Shown here in pieces: positions 1 to 5,799 of a DNA stretch of 14,171 nt. The stretch is from assembly GCA_023409955.1 (NCBI GenBank), contig JAEYQQ010000042.1:1-14171 (forward strand), given 5' to 3'. The stretch is from Bacillota bacterium (lineage in GTDB: Bacteria > Bacillota > Clostridia > Christensenellales > Aristaeellaceae). A program made the position numbers and the translations under genes. The notes beneath the pieces were generated by a model. That model was not told the origin of the DNA. It saw only the letters and a list, made by a program, of their open reading frames with translations, and ran no database searches. Each line of letters begins with the position of its first letter. Positions within the stretch are counted from its first letter, which is position 1.

Positions 1-330
1 GCAATAACAGGAGCGGTCCTAACACCCATTCTTCTTCCCTTTATTCCTGGCAGAGCGTTTGCGTGGAAGGGGTGGCTGTTGGGGCTATGCTGGACGCTGG
101 GATTCCTGTGGGGGAATGGCTGGTTTAGCCCCGATTTGCTGCTTCGTTCCATAGGTTATCTTCTGGTGCTTCCGTCATTCTCGGCATACTTGGCTATGAA
201 TTTTACTGGCTCATCGACCTATACTTCCTTTTCTGGCGTGATCAAGGAAATGAAGACGGCTGTGCCGCTTATTATGCTTTCATCTGCAGCGGGTATTGTA
301 CTGCTGTTAATAACAAGCATTTGGGCTTAA
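1..330 (+). CDS. hgcA: HgcA, corrinoid mercury-methylating protein, C-terminal membrane part (5' end outside window)
   Basis: HgcA carries the methyl-cobalamin that transfers a methyl group to Hg(II). The family has an N-terminal cobalamin-binding domain with a cap helix and a C-terminal membrane domain of about five helices. Only the last 109 residues are here, open in frame from base 1 to TAA at 328-330, so the cap-helix motif cannot be inspected. The fragment is strongly hydrophobic, with about three to four membrane helices. It contains LAMNFTGSSTYTS followed by GVIKEMKTAVPL, which from memory resembles the conserved end of HgcA. The identification rests mainly on the next gene, a textbook HgcB starting 9 nt after the stop; hgcA-hgcB is the normal order. 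The related acetyl-CoA-pathway corrinoid protein CfsA/AcsC lacks this membrane domain. The call is confident from context; catalytic competence cannot be judged from this fragment. Confidence 0.86.
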   Translation, partial: AITGAVLTPILLPFIPGRAFAWKGWLLGLCWTLGFLWGNGWFSPDLLLRSIGYLLVLPSFSAYLAMNFTGSSTYTSFSGVIKEMKTAVPLIMLSSAAGIVLLLITSIWA

Positions 331-339
331 AAGGAGAGT

Positions 340-636
340 ATGATGAAACATATATATTTGCAAAATATCGTTACACTGCAACTCACGGAGGAAAAATGCA
401 TTGGCTGTGGTAAATGCTCAGAGGTTTGCCCCCATGACGTGTTTAAGACATACGAAAGAAAAGCACAGATACTACACAAAGATCAGTGTATGGAGTGTGG
501 TGCCTGCGCGATCAATTGTCCAACACATGCCATCTCTGTTCATTCCGGGGTGGGCTGCGCATCTGCCGTGATCAAGGGATGGCTTACAGGGAAAGAACCA
601 AGCTGCGACTGTTCAGGCGGCGGGGACTGCTGTTAA
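340..636 (+). CDS. hgcB: HgcB, 2[4Fe-4S] ferredoxin partner of HgcA in mercury methylation
   Basis: HgcB is the small ferredoxin thought to reduce the HgcA corrinoid to Co(I) and to bind Hg(II) or methylmercury through extra cysteines. The 98-residue product has two CX2CX2CX3CP cluster motifs (Cys20, 23, 26, 30 and Cys50, 53, 56, 60). After them comes the HgcB-specific part: SGVGCA with Cys73, then WLTG, then a Gly/Cys-rich tail with Cys89, Cys91 and a terminal vicinal pair Cys97-Cys98. The lone Cys near position 73 and the terminal Cys pair separate HgcB from ordinary bacterial ferredoxins. Length matches the family (about 95 residues). An AAGGAG at 331-336 lies only 3 nt from the ATG at 340 but 6 nt from the next in-frame ATG at 343, so translation may really begin at 343. 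It sits between hgcA and acr3 in one transcription unit. Confidence 0.94.
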   Translation: MMKHIYLQNIVTLQLTEEKCIGCGKCSEVCPHDVFKTYERKAQILHKDQCMECGACAINCPTHAISVHSGVGCASAVIKGWLTGKEPSCDCSGGGDCC

Positions 637-650
637 ATGGAGGTGTTCTT

Positions 651-1709
651 ATGCGTAAAGGGAGCAATGGAATAAGCTTTTTTGAAAAATATTTAACCCT
701 CTGGGTTTTGCTTTGCATGGCGGCGGGCATTCTCATCGGAAAATTCATTCCAGGTATTCCTTCATTTTTGGAGCGATTTGAATACGCTCATACCTCCCTT
801 CCCATTGCGGTGCTCATTTGGATCATGATCTATCCGATGATGCTGAAAGTGGATTTTCAATCCATCAAAAATGTACGCAGGCATCCGCAAGGTCTTCTTG
901 TGTCCAGTAGTATAAGCTGGTTGGTTAAGCCCTTTTTGATGTTTGGCCTTGCCTCTTTTTTCTTCTATGTGGTCTTCAAATCCTTTATCCCTGATTCTCT
1001 TGCAAGGGTTTATGTGGCTGGTGCTGTTTTGCTAGGGGCTGCTCCATGCACCGCTATGGTATTTGTCTGGAGTCATTTGACAAAAGGTGATCCAGCCCAC
1101 ACGCTTGTACAGGTTTCCATCAATGATCTTCTGATTATCATCTTGTTCGCACCTATCGTTTCATTTTTGATGGGGGTTTCAAATATTCTGGTGCCTTGGA
1201 ATGTCCTGCTTTTTTCTGTTACCGTGTTTGTGGCTATCCCTCTTGCGGCGGGGATTCTCACTCGTATGTGGATGGTGAGGCACAAAGGAGACGAATATTT
1301 CAACAATCGTTTCATTCCCAAGTTTAGCAGCATGACGACCATTGGCTTGTTGTTAACACTGGTCATTATATTTGCATTTCAGGGGGATGCCATACTGAAT
1401 AACCCGCTTCACGTATTGCTGATCGCTGTTCCGTTAGTGCTGCAGAATGTTATAACTGCGCTCCTTGCATATCACATTTGCAGGAAGCTAAAACAGCCGC
1501 ATGCCATTGCTGCTCCTGCTGCACTCATAGGTGCATCAGACTTTTTTGAACTGTCTGTAGCTGTTGCCATTACGCTTTTTGGAACAACATCGCCAGTTGT
1601 GTTGGTTACGACAGTCGGTGTTCTCACTGAGGTTCCTGTCATGCTCTTGTTAGTACGGTATGTAAATAAAACCCGACATTGGTTTCCTGTGGAAGCAGAG
1701 TCAGCATGA
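651..1709 (+). CDS. acr3: Acr3-family arsenite efflux transporter
   Basis: Acr3 proteins of the BART superfamily export trivalent arsenite, As(OH)3, with ten membrane helices. The 352-residue product is of normal length. It shows the hallmark GAAPCTAMVFVWS with Cys133, and ASDFFELSVAVAI with Glu300; these match the cysteine and glutamate shown to be essential in characterised Acr3 pumps. MIYPMMLKVDF near residues 59-69 is also typical. The start at 651 is chosen because GGAGG at 639-643 lies 7 nt upstream. The frame is open back to 486, but that extension overlaps hgcB and reads as non-family sequence. The gene begins 14 nt after hgcB, so it is very probably co-transcribed with hgcAB. No arsR or arsC is visible; any regulator would lie upstream of the window. 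Its stop codon lies within the 129-bp repeat that follows. Confidence 0.93.
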   Translation: MRKGSNGISFFEKYLTLWVLLCMAAGILIGKFIPGIPSFLERFEYAHTSLPIAVLIWIMIYPMMLKVDFQSIKNVRRHPQGLLVSSSISWLVKPFLMFGLASFFFYVVFKSFIPDSLARVYVAGAVLLGAAPCTAMVFVWSHLTKGDPAHTLVQVSINDLLIIILFAPIVSFLMGVSNILVPWNVLLFSVTVFVAIPLAAGILTRMWMVRHKGDEYFNNRFIPKFSSMTTIGLLLTLVIIFAFQGDAILNNPLHVLLIAVPLVLQNVITALLAYHICRKLKQPHAIAAPAALIGASDFFELSVAVAITLFGTTSPVVLVTTVGVLTEVPVMLLLVRYVNKTRHWFPVEAESA

Positions 1710-1830
1710 TAAACGTTGCCTTTATCTGTGTTCAGTTCAATCTTCTCTCGCTCAGGAAAAGGATATGTGCTGTAATGATTTAATAGCATAAGGCCCCACT
1801 CCTCTGCTTGAAAGGGTGGGGTTGTTTTGT
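1702..1830. repeat. Direct repeat copy 1 (129 bp), containing the acr3 stop codon and terminator
   Basis: This copy matches 2705-2833 along its full 129 bp with no gaps and eight substitutions counted by eye (121/129 identical). It begins in the last codons of acr3, includes its TGA, and ends at the T-rich tract of the terminator. No transposase or terminal inverted repeat is associated. It may be a locally duplicated 3' region or one copy of a dispersed intergenic repeat; the rest of the genome is needed to decide. The bases between its end and the peptidase gene stop at 1890 (1831-1889) hold no gene. Confidence 0.92.
1794..1830 (+). terminator. Rho-independent terminator of the hgcAB-acr3 operon
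   Basis: The stem CCCCAC / GTGGGG (1794-1799 with 1816-1821) continues inward as CCTCT against AAAGG, with a bulged T and one C-A mismatch, around a GCTTG loop. TTGTTTTGT follows. It lies about 85 bp after the acr3 stop and points away from it. The reverse direction lacks a clear T tract, so I do not count it as a terminator for the convergent peptidase gene. Confidence 0.82.
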
Positions 1831-1889
1831 ATCCGTTCTATTACATGAGCGAGTATGCAAGCATGATTTCATTTTGAAAAGAAAGGAGA

Positions 1890-2573
1890 TTAGCAGCCAA
1901 ACCGTATCCTATCCCTATCTGTTGGAATGCCGTTGTTTACTCCTTGCCACTTACCATCTTGGAATACTTCGTACTGCTCAAAAGCACAAGGCAATCCTTT
2001 TGCAGTAGCAATGTTGCTGCTATCCATAAGCTGAAAATGCAAATGAGGTGCAAAGGAGTTACCGGAATGACCAACTCTTCCAATAACATCGCCTTTTTTA
2101 ACGCTCTGCCTAGCGGTAACTTGAATAGACCCCGTTTGTAGATGGACCAAGGCTGCATAGATATTTTCGCCACATTCTATAATGATGTAATTACCCGCGA
2201 CTGATTGCACATCGTTTCTTTTCGGATCGAAGTAATGAGCATTTTTATAGGCGTTGTACATATCCAAAATCAAGTTTGTTCGCGCTCGTTCCTCATAACC
2301 ATCCTCTGCTTGGACAACAACTCCATGGCAGGGTGCATATACGTCTTGACCCCAACAGTAATAATCACTTAACGGAAGGCCAAATAGAAGATACTGTGGC
2401 AAGCTGACACGATAAGCAGGCCAGCCCTTTCTTTCCCAATCTACTTGTATAAAGTCATAAGCATATCTTGATCCTAGCTGGTCTGTTCCGTGGCTTGGAA
2501 TTTTTGCTCCCGGGGTGTTAGGTGCAAGCCATTCTCCCCTCAACGGAAACCCCACAATTATCGGATCAATCAT
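1890..2573 (-). CDS. M23-family (LytM/lysostaphin-type) zinc metallopeptidase domain protein
   Basis: M23 enzymes are zinc endopeptidases, usually cutting peptidoglycan cross-bridges. The 227-residue product shows the expected ligand set. HGTDQLGSRYAYD supplies His28 and Asp40, and APHLHFQ supplies His177 and His179. LVHLQ supplies His144, and GDVIGRVGHSGNS is the usual glycine turn before the HLHFQ strand. VYAPCHGVVV near 78-87 is the typical domain entry (AP..G.V). There is no signal peptide or membrane helix, so export is not evident; the protein may be cytoplasmic, released late in sporulation, or act on something other than wall. The start at 2573 has GGGAG 7 nt upstream; the ATG at 2578 is in another frame. 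The gene is bracketed by the 129-bp repeats at 1702-1830 and 2705-2833, suggesting it entered or was duplicated with them. The family call is firm; the substrate is unknown. Confidence 0.88.
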   Translation of the reverse strand: MIDPIIVGFPLRGEWLAPNTPGAKIPSHGTDQLGSRYAYDFIQVDWERKGWPAYRVSLPQYLLFGLPLSDYYCWGQDVYAPCHGVVVQAEDGYEERARTNLILDMYNAYKNAHYFDPKRNDVQSVAGNYIIIECGENIYAALVHLQTGSIQVTARQSVKKGDVIGRVGHSGNSFAPHLHFQLMDSSNIATAKGLPCAFEQYEVFQDGKWQGVNNGIPTDRDRIRFGC

Positions 2574-2704
2574 TTCATCACTCCCATCTACCCGTCCTTT
2601 ACCTGTAATATTTAAAACGAAAGTGAGACAAGGGTATTCCGTATTGCAGGGGGGATCTTTAAACCTCTTATACTTTATATGGTTTGTAGAATGCTTTCCT
2701 GAGG

Positions 2705-2833
2705 CAGCATGATAAACGTTGCCTTTGCCTGTGTTCAGTTCAATCTTCTATCGCTCAGGAAAAGGATATGTGCTGAAAAGATTTTATAGCAGAAGGCCCC
2801 ACTCCTCTGCTTGAGAGGGTGGGGTTGTTTTGT
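2705..2833. repeat. Direct repeat copy 2 (129 bp), orphan terminator copy
   Basis: This copy is co-linear with 1702-1830, offset by exactly 1003 bp, with eight substitutions. Unlike copy 1 it follows no intact plus-strand gene, yet it keeps the bases corresponding to the end of acr3 (CAGCATGATAA) and the whole terminator hairpin. Just upstream, TTTCCTGAGG at 2695-2704 resembles TTTCCTGTGG of acr3 at 1683-1692, with a 9-bp deletion before the repeat resumes. This hints that the ancestral duplication reached into the acr3 coding end. The 131 bp between the peptidase start and this repeat (2574-2704) hold only the peptidase leader; I see no convincing promoter in it. Confidence 0.92.
2797..2833 (+). 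terminator. Orphan rho-independent terminator hairpin in repeat copy 2
   Basis: The stem CCCCAC-(T)-CCTCT / AGAGG-GTGGGG closes a GCTTG loop, 11 pairs with one bulged T, followed by TTGTTTTGT. It pairs better than copy 1, where one base in the AAAGG arm breaks a pair. No plus-strand gene lies directly upstream, so it has no obvious client. It may insulate the minus-strand genes from plus-strand read-through. Confidence 0.7.
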
Positions 2834-2851
2834 CAGCTGAAGTCCATTTGG

Positions 2852-3250
2852 TTACATAAGCCTATGACCATACCTATCCCGGAAGGTGCCAAACAGCAGC
2901 CTCAAAGCATCAAGGACCCATCCCAAGCCAAAGAAACCGCCTGTAAAAAGATAGATCAAGCCTGAGCCTACCTTACCTACATAGAAGCGGTGAACACCCA
3001 GATAACCAAGAAAAACGCACAGGAAGAATGCCATCCAGCGGCTTTTGTAGGGATAGGTGTCATAGGCATTGCGGCCATTTACATTGGTACTGCTATTGGT
3101 GTTTGTGTTGACTACATTCACCACGATTGGCTGGGGTGGATAAAAGACCGGCTGCGTTTGCACCGGTGCATCTGCCCCAAGCTCCGCTCCGCAGTACTCA
3201 CAAAACCGTTGGGTGCTTTTTGTTCGTGCACCGCAGCTTTTACACGCCAT
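2852..3250 (-). CDS. Zinc-ribbon plus TM2-domain membrane protein
   Basis: The 132-residue product starts with a short zinc ribbon (Cys3, Cys6, Cys17, Cys20: CKSCG and CEYCG). A low-complexity Pro/Val/Asn linker of about 45 residues follows, then a TM2 domain from about 69 to 125. SRWMAFFLCVFLGYLGVHRFYVGK, split as SRWMAFFLCVFLG and YLGVHRFYVGK, is the signature first helix and turn. GFFGLGWVLDALRLL is the second helix. TM2 proteins are widespread small membrane proteins; their biochemical role in bacteria is not settled and none is claimed here. The start has AGGAAG 5 nt upstream. It lies 67 bp downstream of the large exported protein gene on the same strand and could be co-transcribed with it. 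Its 3' end abuts repeat copy 2. Confidence 0.87.
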   Translation of the reverse strand: MACKSCGARTKSTQRFCEYCGAELGADAPVQTQPVFYPPQPIVVNVVNTNTNSSTNVNGRNAYDTYPYKSRWMAFFLCVFLGYLGVHRFYVGKVGSGLIYLFTGGFFGLGWVLDALRLLFGTFRDRYGHRLM

Positions 3251-3317
3251 ATCAGCTTCCTCATTTCATTCCGAACTTTACATAAGCTGCTACTCAAACA
3301 CGTACTTGAATACTATA

Positions 3318-5444
3318 TTACCGCTCCTTATACATCATTTCAACAATTCGATCCAATTCATTTAAAAATGCATCAATGTTGCTTTCATCAAGTTTCAGTT
3401 GGGAGTAGCGCTTTATCACATCTTGTATGTTTTTGTAACTAGAATCTGCATCATCTGAGTAAATAGGATCGTCATAAGGTATCCAAATGTATTGCGCCAG
3501 ATCACGGTAATTCTCAAGGGCCTCTTTACTAATGAGCCAGCGATATGTATCCTGATAGTTCTGCAAATTCACTTTAGCCGCTTCGAGGGAAACCTCTGCG
3601 TCTTTCCTCTCTTCAGCTGAAGCATTGTTTAAAGAAGCTTCTCTCTGCGTTACTTCTTCTTCAAGCTGTGCTATGATTCTGCCTGCACTTGGCTCTTCTA
3701 TTGGCTGCGTATATTTGGGGCTTAGTACATATGATGCATCCATTGGCCTAGTATCCGCCAAGTATTCTATGAAAGTCTTGGCATTATCAACATTCTTTGA
3801 GTTCACGCCTATGCATGCCATCATCAAGCGTACACTAATTGTTGGTTCCATGCCTGAAAAAGTAGGAGAAGGTATACTAATATATTTTTCCCCATCAAAG
3901 TAATCAACCCACTTTCCTGGCACATGACTCATAAGTATAGGCATTTTCCCATTATTGTCCAAAATGTACAGTTCCGGATGAGATAATAATTGTAGCAAAG
4001 TTCTCTTGAAAGAGGGATTCATAAAAAGAGGTTTTTCGTCATTGGCTTGATGAATCATTATGTATTCCTTTACCAGAAGCTCCATATAGCCTTGCAATCC
4101 AACTCCCGTATTCTGCATAAAAGTGTAATGGTCATCATCGTCCATATTGGTATCTTTCCATGATTGATAACTATGAAACACATCCTCAAAAGTAGCAGGA
4201 TAATCTCCTAGACCTAGCTTTTCCCACTGAGTAGCATTGACAGTCCAAGCATTGATAGTCATTGAAAGGGGATAGGCAAAAAGATTTTGCTCATCAAACA
4301 TGGCACTTTTTATTTGAGGATACATTTCATTAACAGATGCAATTAAAGCGTTGCTTTGAAGCGGTATTATGTATCCTTTTTTTCGCATATATCCATACAG
4401 TGATACATCATCATCTACAATATAGATATCAATATCACCATCGCCTGTAATGATTGCAGTTCTATCCAAATATGGGTTTACTATTTCTACTACAATTTCA
4501 GGATGCTTAGCATAAAAACCTGCAGGGACATCCTCAGGCCACATGCCTGCTATACGCAGCACTTGACGGTCTAGATAAGAGCTGTTTTCATCTAGCTTAC
4601 GCAGAATGATTGAGCCATCCATAGCTGCAAAAGCAACCATCCCACTTTTTGAAGCTATCATATTGCTCAAAAGTCCAGGTATATAGCTCACTGTTTTATT
4701 ATCGCCATACCGTATTATTTTACTGAAATTTTCATAGAAAAGACTTTTATCCCACCACACGGCATGAAACAATGAACTATCTGCCTCGACGAACAATAAT
4801 TCTCCCATAGTATCCAGTGATGCATCATACTCCCACCAACCAGATTTCTCGCCCTCTTTTCGATATAGCAGAAAGGAACTTTCAGTTATCTGTATCATTC
4901 GCTGGATCTTTGTTATAGACTTCTTTGTTATTTCATTTTGATCAAGATCAATTGCCAGCAATTGCTTACTGAAGTCTCTTTGCTTTACATCATCGGTTAG
5001 GACATAAATGATTCCTTCCGCATAAGCAATATCATGGATTTGCCTGTCAAAATTATTCTCTTTTGCTTCTTCGTAATACATGGATGGTATATTCCCAGAT
5101 AATACTAGCTCACCATTTTCCAGCTTATAAATGTCACCACTGCTCTGGCTAATAGCAAATAGCTCCGCCCCATCTGTAAAAAGAAGATCTGCATGTTGCG
5201 GTGCAATCCTTTTCTCCGCACTCTCTGTAAAATCAATGATACGGATGAGGCTATTATCCTCATTGACAACCTTATATAAGCTATCGGATGTGCGTATATA
5301 TAGATCGTCTTGTACGAAAGCCATAGACAGAAAGCTTTCCCCCTGATCCAAGCAAAGGCTCCCTTCACTTGGTGCAGCAAGAGCCATTTCCTTAAATATA
5401 AGGGTCGTCAATAAAGCAAAAAGGAATGATAAGATTTTTCGCAT
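3318..5444 (-). CDS. Exported propeller-like / solute-binding-protein-like fusion protein
   Basis: I do not recognise a named family for the whole 708-residue protein. Residues 1-23 form a Sec signal peptide (MRK, hydrophobic core, ALA then AP) with no lipobox cysteine, so signal peptidase I release is expected. Residues about 35-290 have repeating short beta units of the type 'ADLLFTDGAELFAISQ' and 'YAEGIIYVLTDD', as in beta-propeller sensor domains. From about 296 the sequence resembles a family 1 extracellular solute-binding protein: AGFYAKHPEIVVEIVNPYL, then GDIDIYIVDDD, and later YPLSMTINAWTVN. Residues about 590-630 are a charged, probable coiled coil (LEEEVTQREASL onward), which SBPs lack. 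No ABC permease or ATPase genes are adjacent. The coding sequence looks AT-richer than the feo and ger genes. Family assignment is tentative; export is well supported. Confidence 0.72.
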   Translation of the reverse strand: MRKILSFLFALLTTLIFKEMALAAPSEGSLCLDQGESFLSMAFVQDDLYIRTSDSLYKVVNEDNSLIRIIDFTESAEKRIAPQHADLLFTDGAELFAISQSSGDIYKLENGELVLSGNIPSMYYEEAKENNFDRQIHDIAYAEGIIYVLTDDVKQRDFSKQLLAIDLDQNEITKKSITKIQRMIQITESSFLLYRKEGEKSGWWEYDASLDTMGELLFVEADSSLFHAVWWDKSLFYENFSKIIRYGDNKTVSYIPGLLSNMIASKSGMVAFAAMDGSIILRKLDENSSYLDRQVLRIAGMWPEDVPAGFYAKHPEIVVEIVNPYLDRTAIITGDGDIDIYIVDDDVSLYGYMRKKGYIIPLQSNALIASVNEMYPQIKSAMFDEQNLFAYPLSMTINAWTVNATQWEKLGLGDYPATFEDVFHSYQSWKDTNMDDDDHYTFMQNTGVGLQGYMELLVKEYIMIHQANDEKPLFMNPSFKRTLLQLLSHPELYILDNNGKMPILMSHVPGKWVDYFDGEKYISIPSPTFSGMEPTISVRLMMACIGVNSKNVDNAKTFIEYLADTRPMDASYVLSPKYTQPIEEPSAGRIIAQLEEEVTQREASLNNASAEERKDAEVSLEAAKVNLQNYQDTYRWLISKEALENYRDLAQYIWIPYDDPIYSDDADSSYKNIQDVIKRYSQLKLDESNIDAFLNELDRIVEMMYKER

Positions 5445-5760
5445 TTTAAAACCCTTTCCTCATCAGTTCATCACATTATGATTTGTTCCAGAAGAAAAGC
5501 ATTAAACAGGTCGCAGAGTTCTTATTACTTACAGATTAAATATATAAACCTGTCTTATCTATGATTATTAAATTATTGCGTTAACAGAATCGTTGATTCA
5601 TATTATACAACAAATGGAAATAAAAATAAATGGTGTATTCAGTATAATAGCTAAGGAATTAAAAGAGCATTCGAATCAATATCAATATTCTTGAGGTATA
5701 TGCCGTGTATCAGATCAAGATTCTTCACATACCTTTAGCATCTTGCTTGTTTCGCCAAAC
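5445..5760. other. AT-rich gene-free stretch upstream of the exported fusion protein
   Basis: I see no ORF with a credible RBS, no tRNA-like structure and no obvious repeat here. It serves as the 5' region of the minus-strand gene starting at 5444 and contains one promoter candidate. The implied untranslated leader of about 150 nt is long; I found no strong hairpin in it by eye. Confidence 0.6.
5602..5630 (-). promoter_or_regulatory. Candidate sigma-A promoter for the exported fusion protein
   Basis: On the minus strand there is a perfect TATAAT at 5607-5602. A 17-nt spacer separates it from TTTATT at 5630-5625, a weak -35 with three of six consensus bases. In AT-rich DNA this could arise by chance. 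Confidence 0.35.
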
Positions 5761-5796
5761 AAAAACGGCCGGCGCTGTATAGCTCCGGCCGTTTTT
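5761..5796 (-). terminator. Rho-independent terminator of the APC permease gene
   Basis: AAAAACGGCCGG (5761-5772) and CCGGCCGTTTTT (5785-5796) are perfect reverse complements around a 12-nt loop. Read on the minus strand it gives a GC-rich stem ending in a T run, 4 bp after the permease stop codon. Its A/T flanks also make it formally bidirectional, but no plus-strand gene ends here. Confidence 0.93.
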
Positions 5797-5799
5797 GCG

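Noticed and set aside
1..330. Acetyl-CoA-pathway corrinoid protein instead of HgcA.
   Set aside because: The visible part is multi-helix membrane sequence, which that protein lacks, and it is followed directly by a diagnostic HgcB.
486..650. 55-codon upstream extension of the Acr3 frame.
   Set aside because: It overlaps hgcB in another frame and shows no family similarity; the ATG at 651 has a GGAGG at 7 nt.
1702..2833. Insertion sequence or transposon around the peptidase gene.
   Set aside because: There is no transposase, integrase or terminal inverted repeat; the flanks are long direct repeats carrying a native terminator.
2990..3442. Plus-strand reading frame of 150 codons opposite the TM2 and exported-protein genes.
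   Set aside because: It is antisense to two well-supported genes and has no RBS or recognisable domain.
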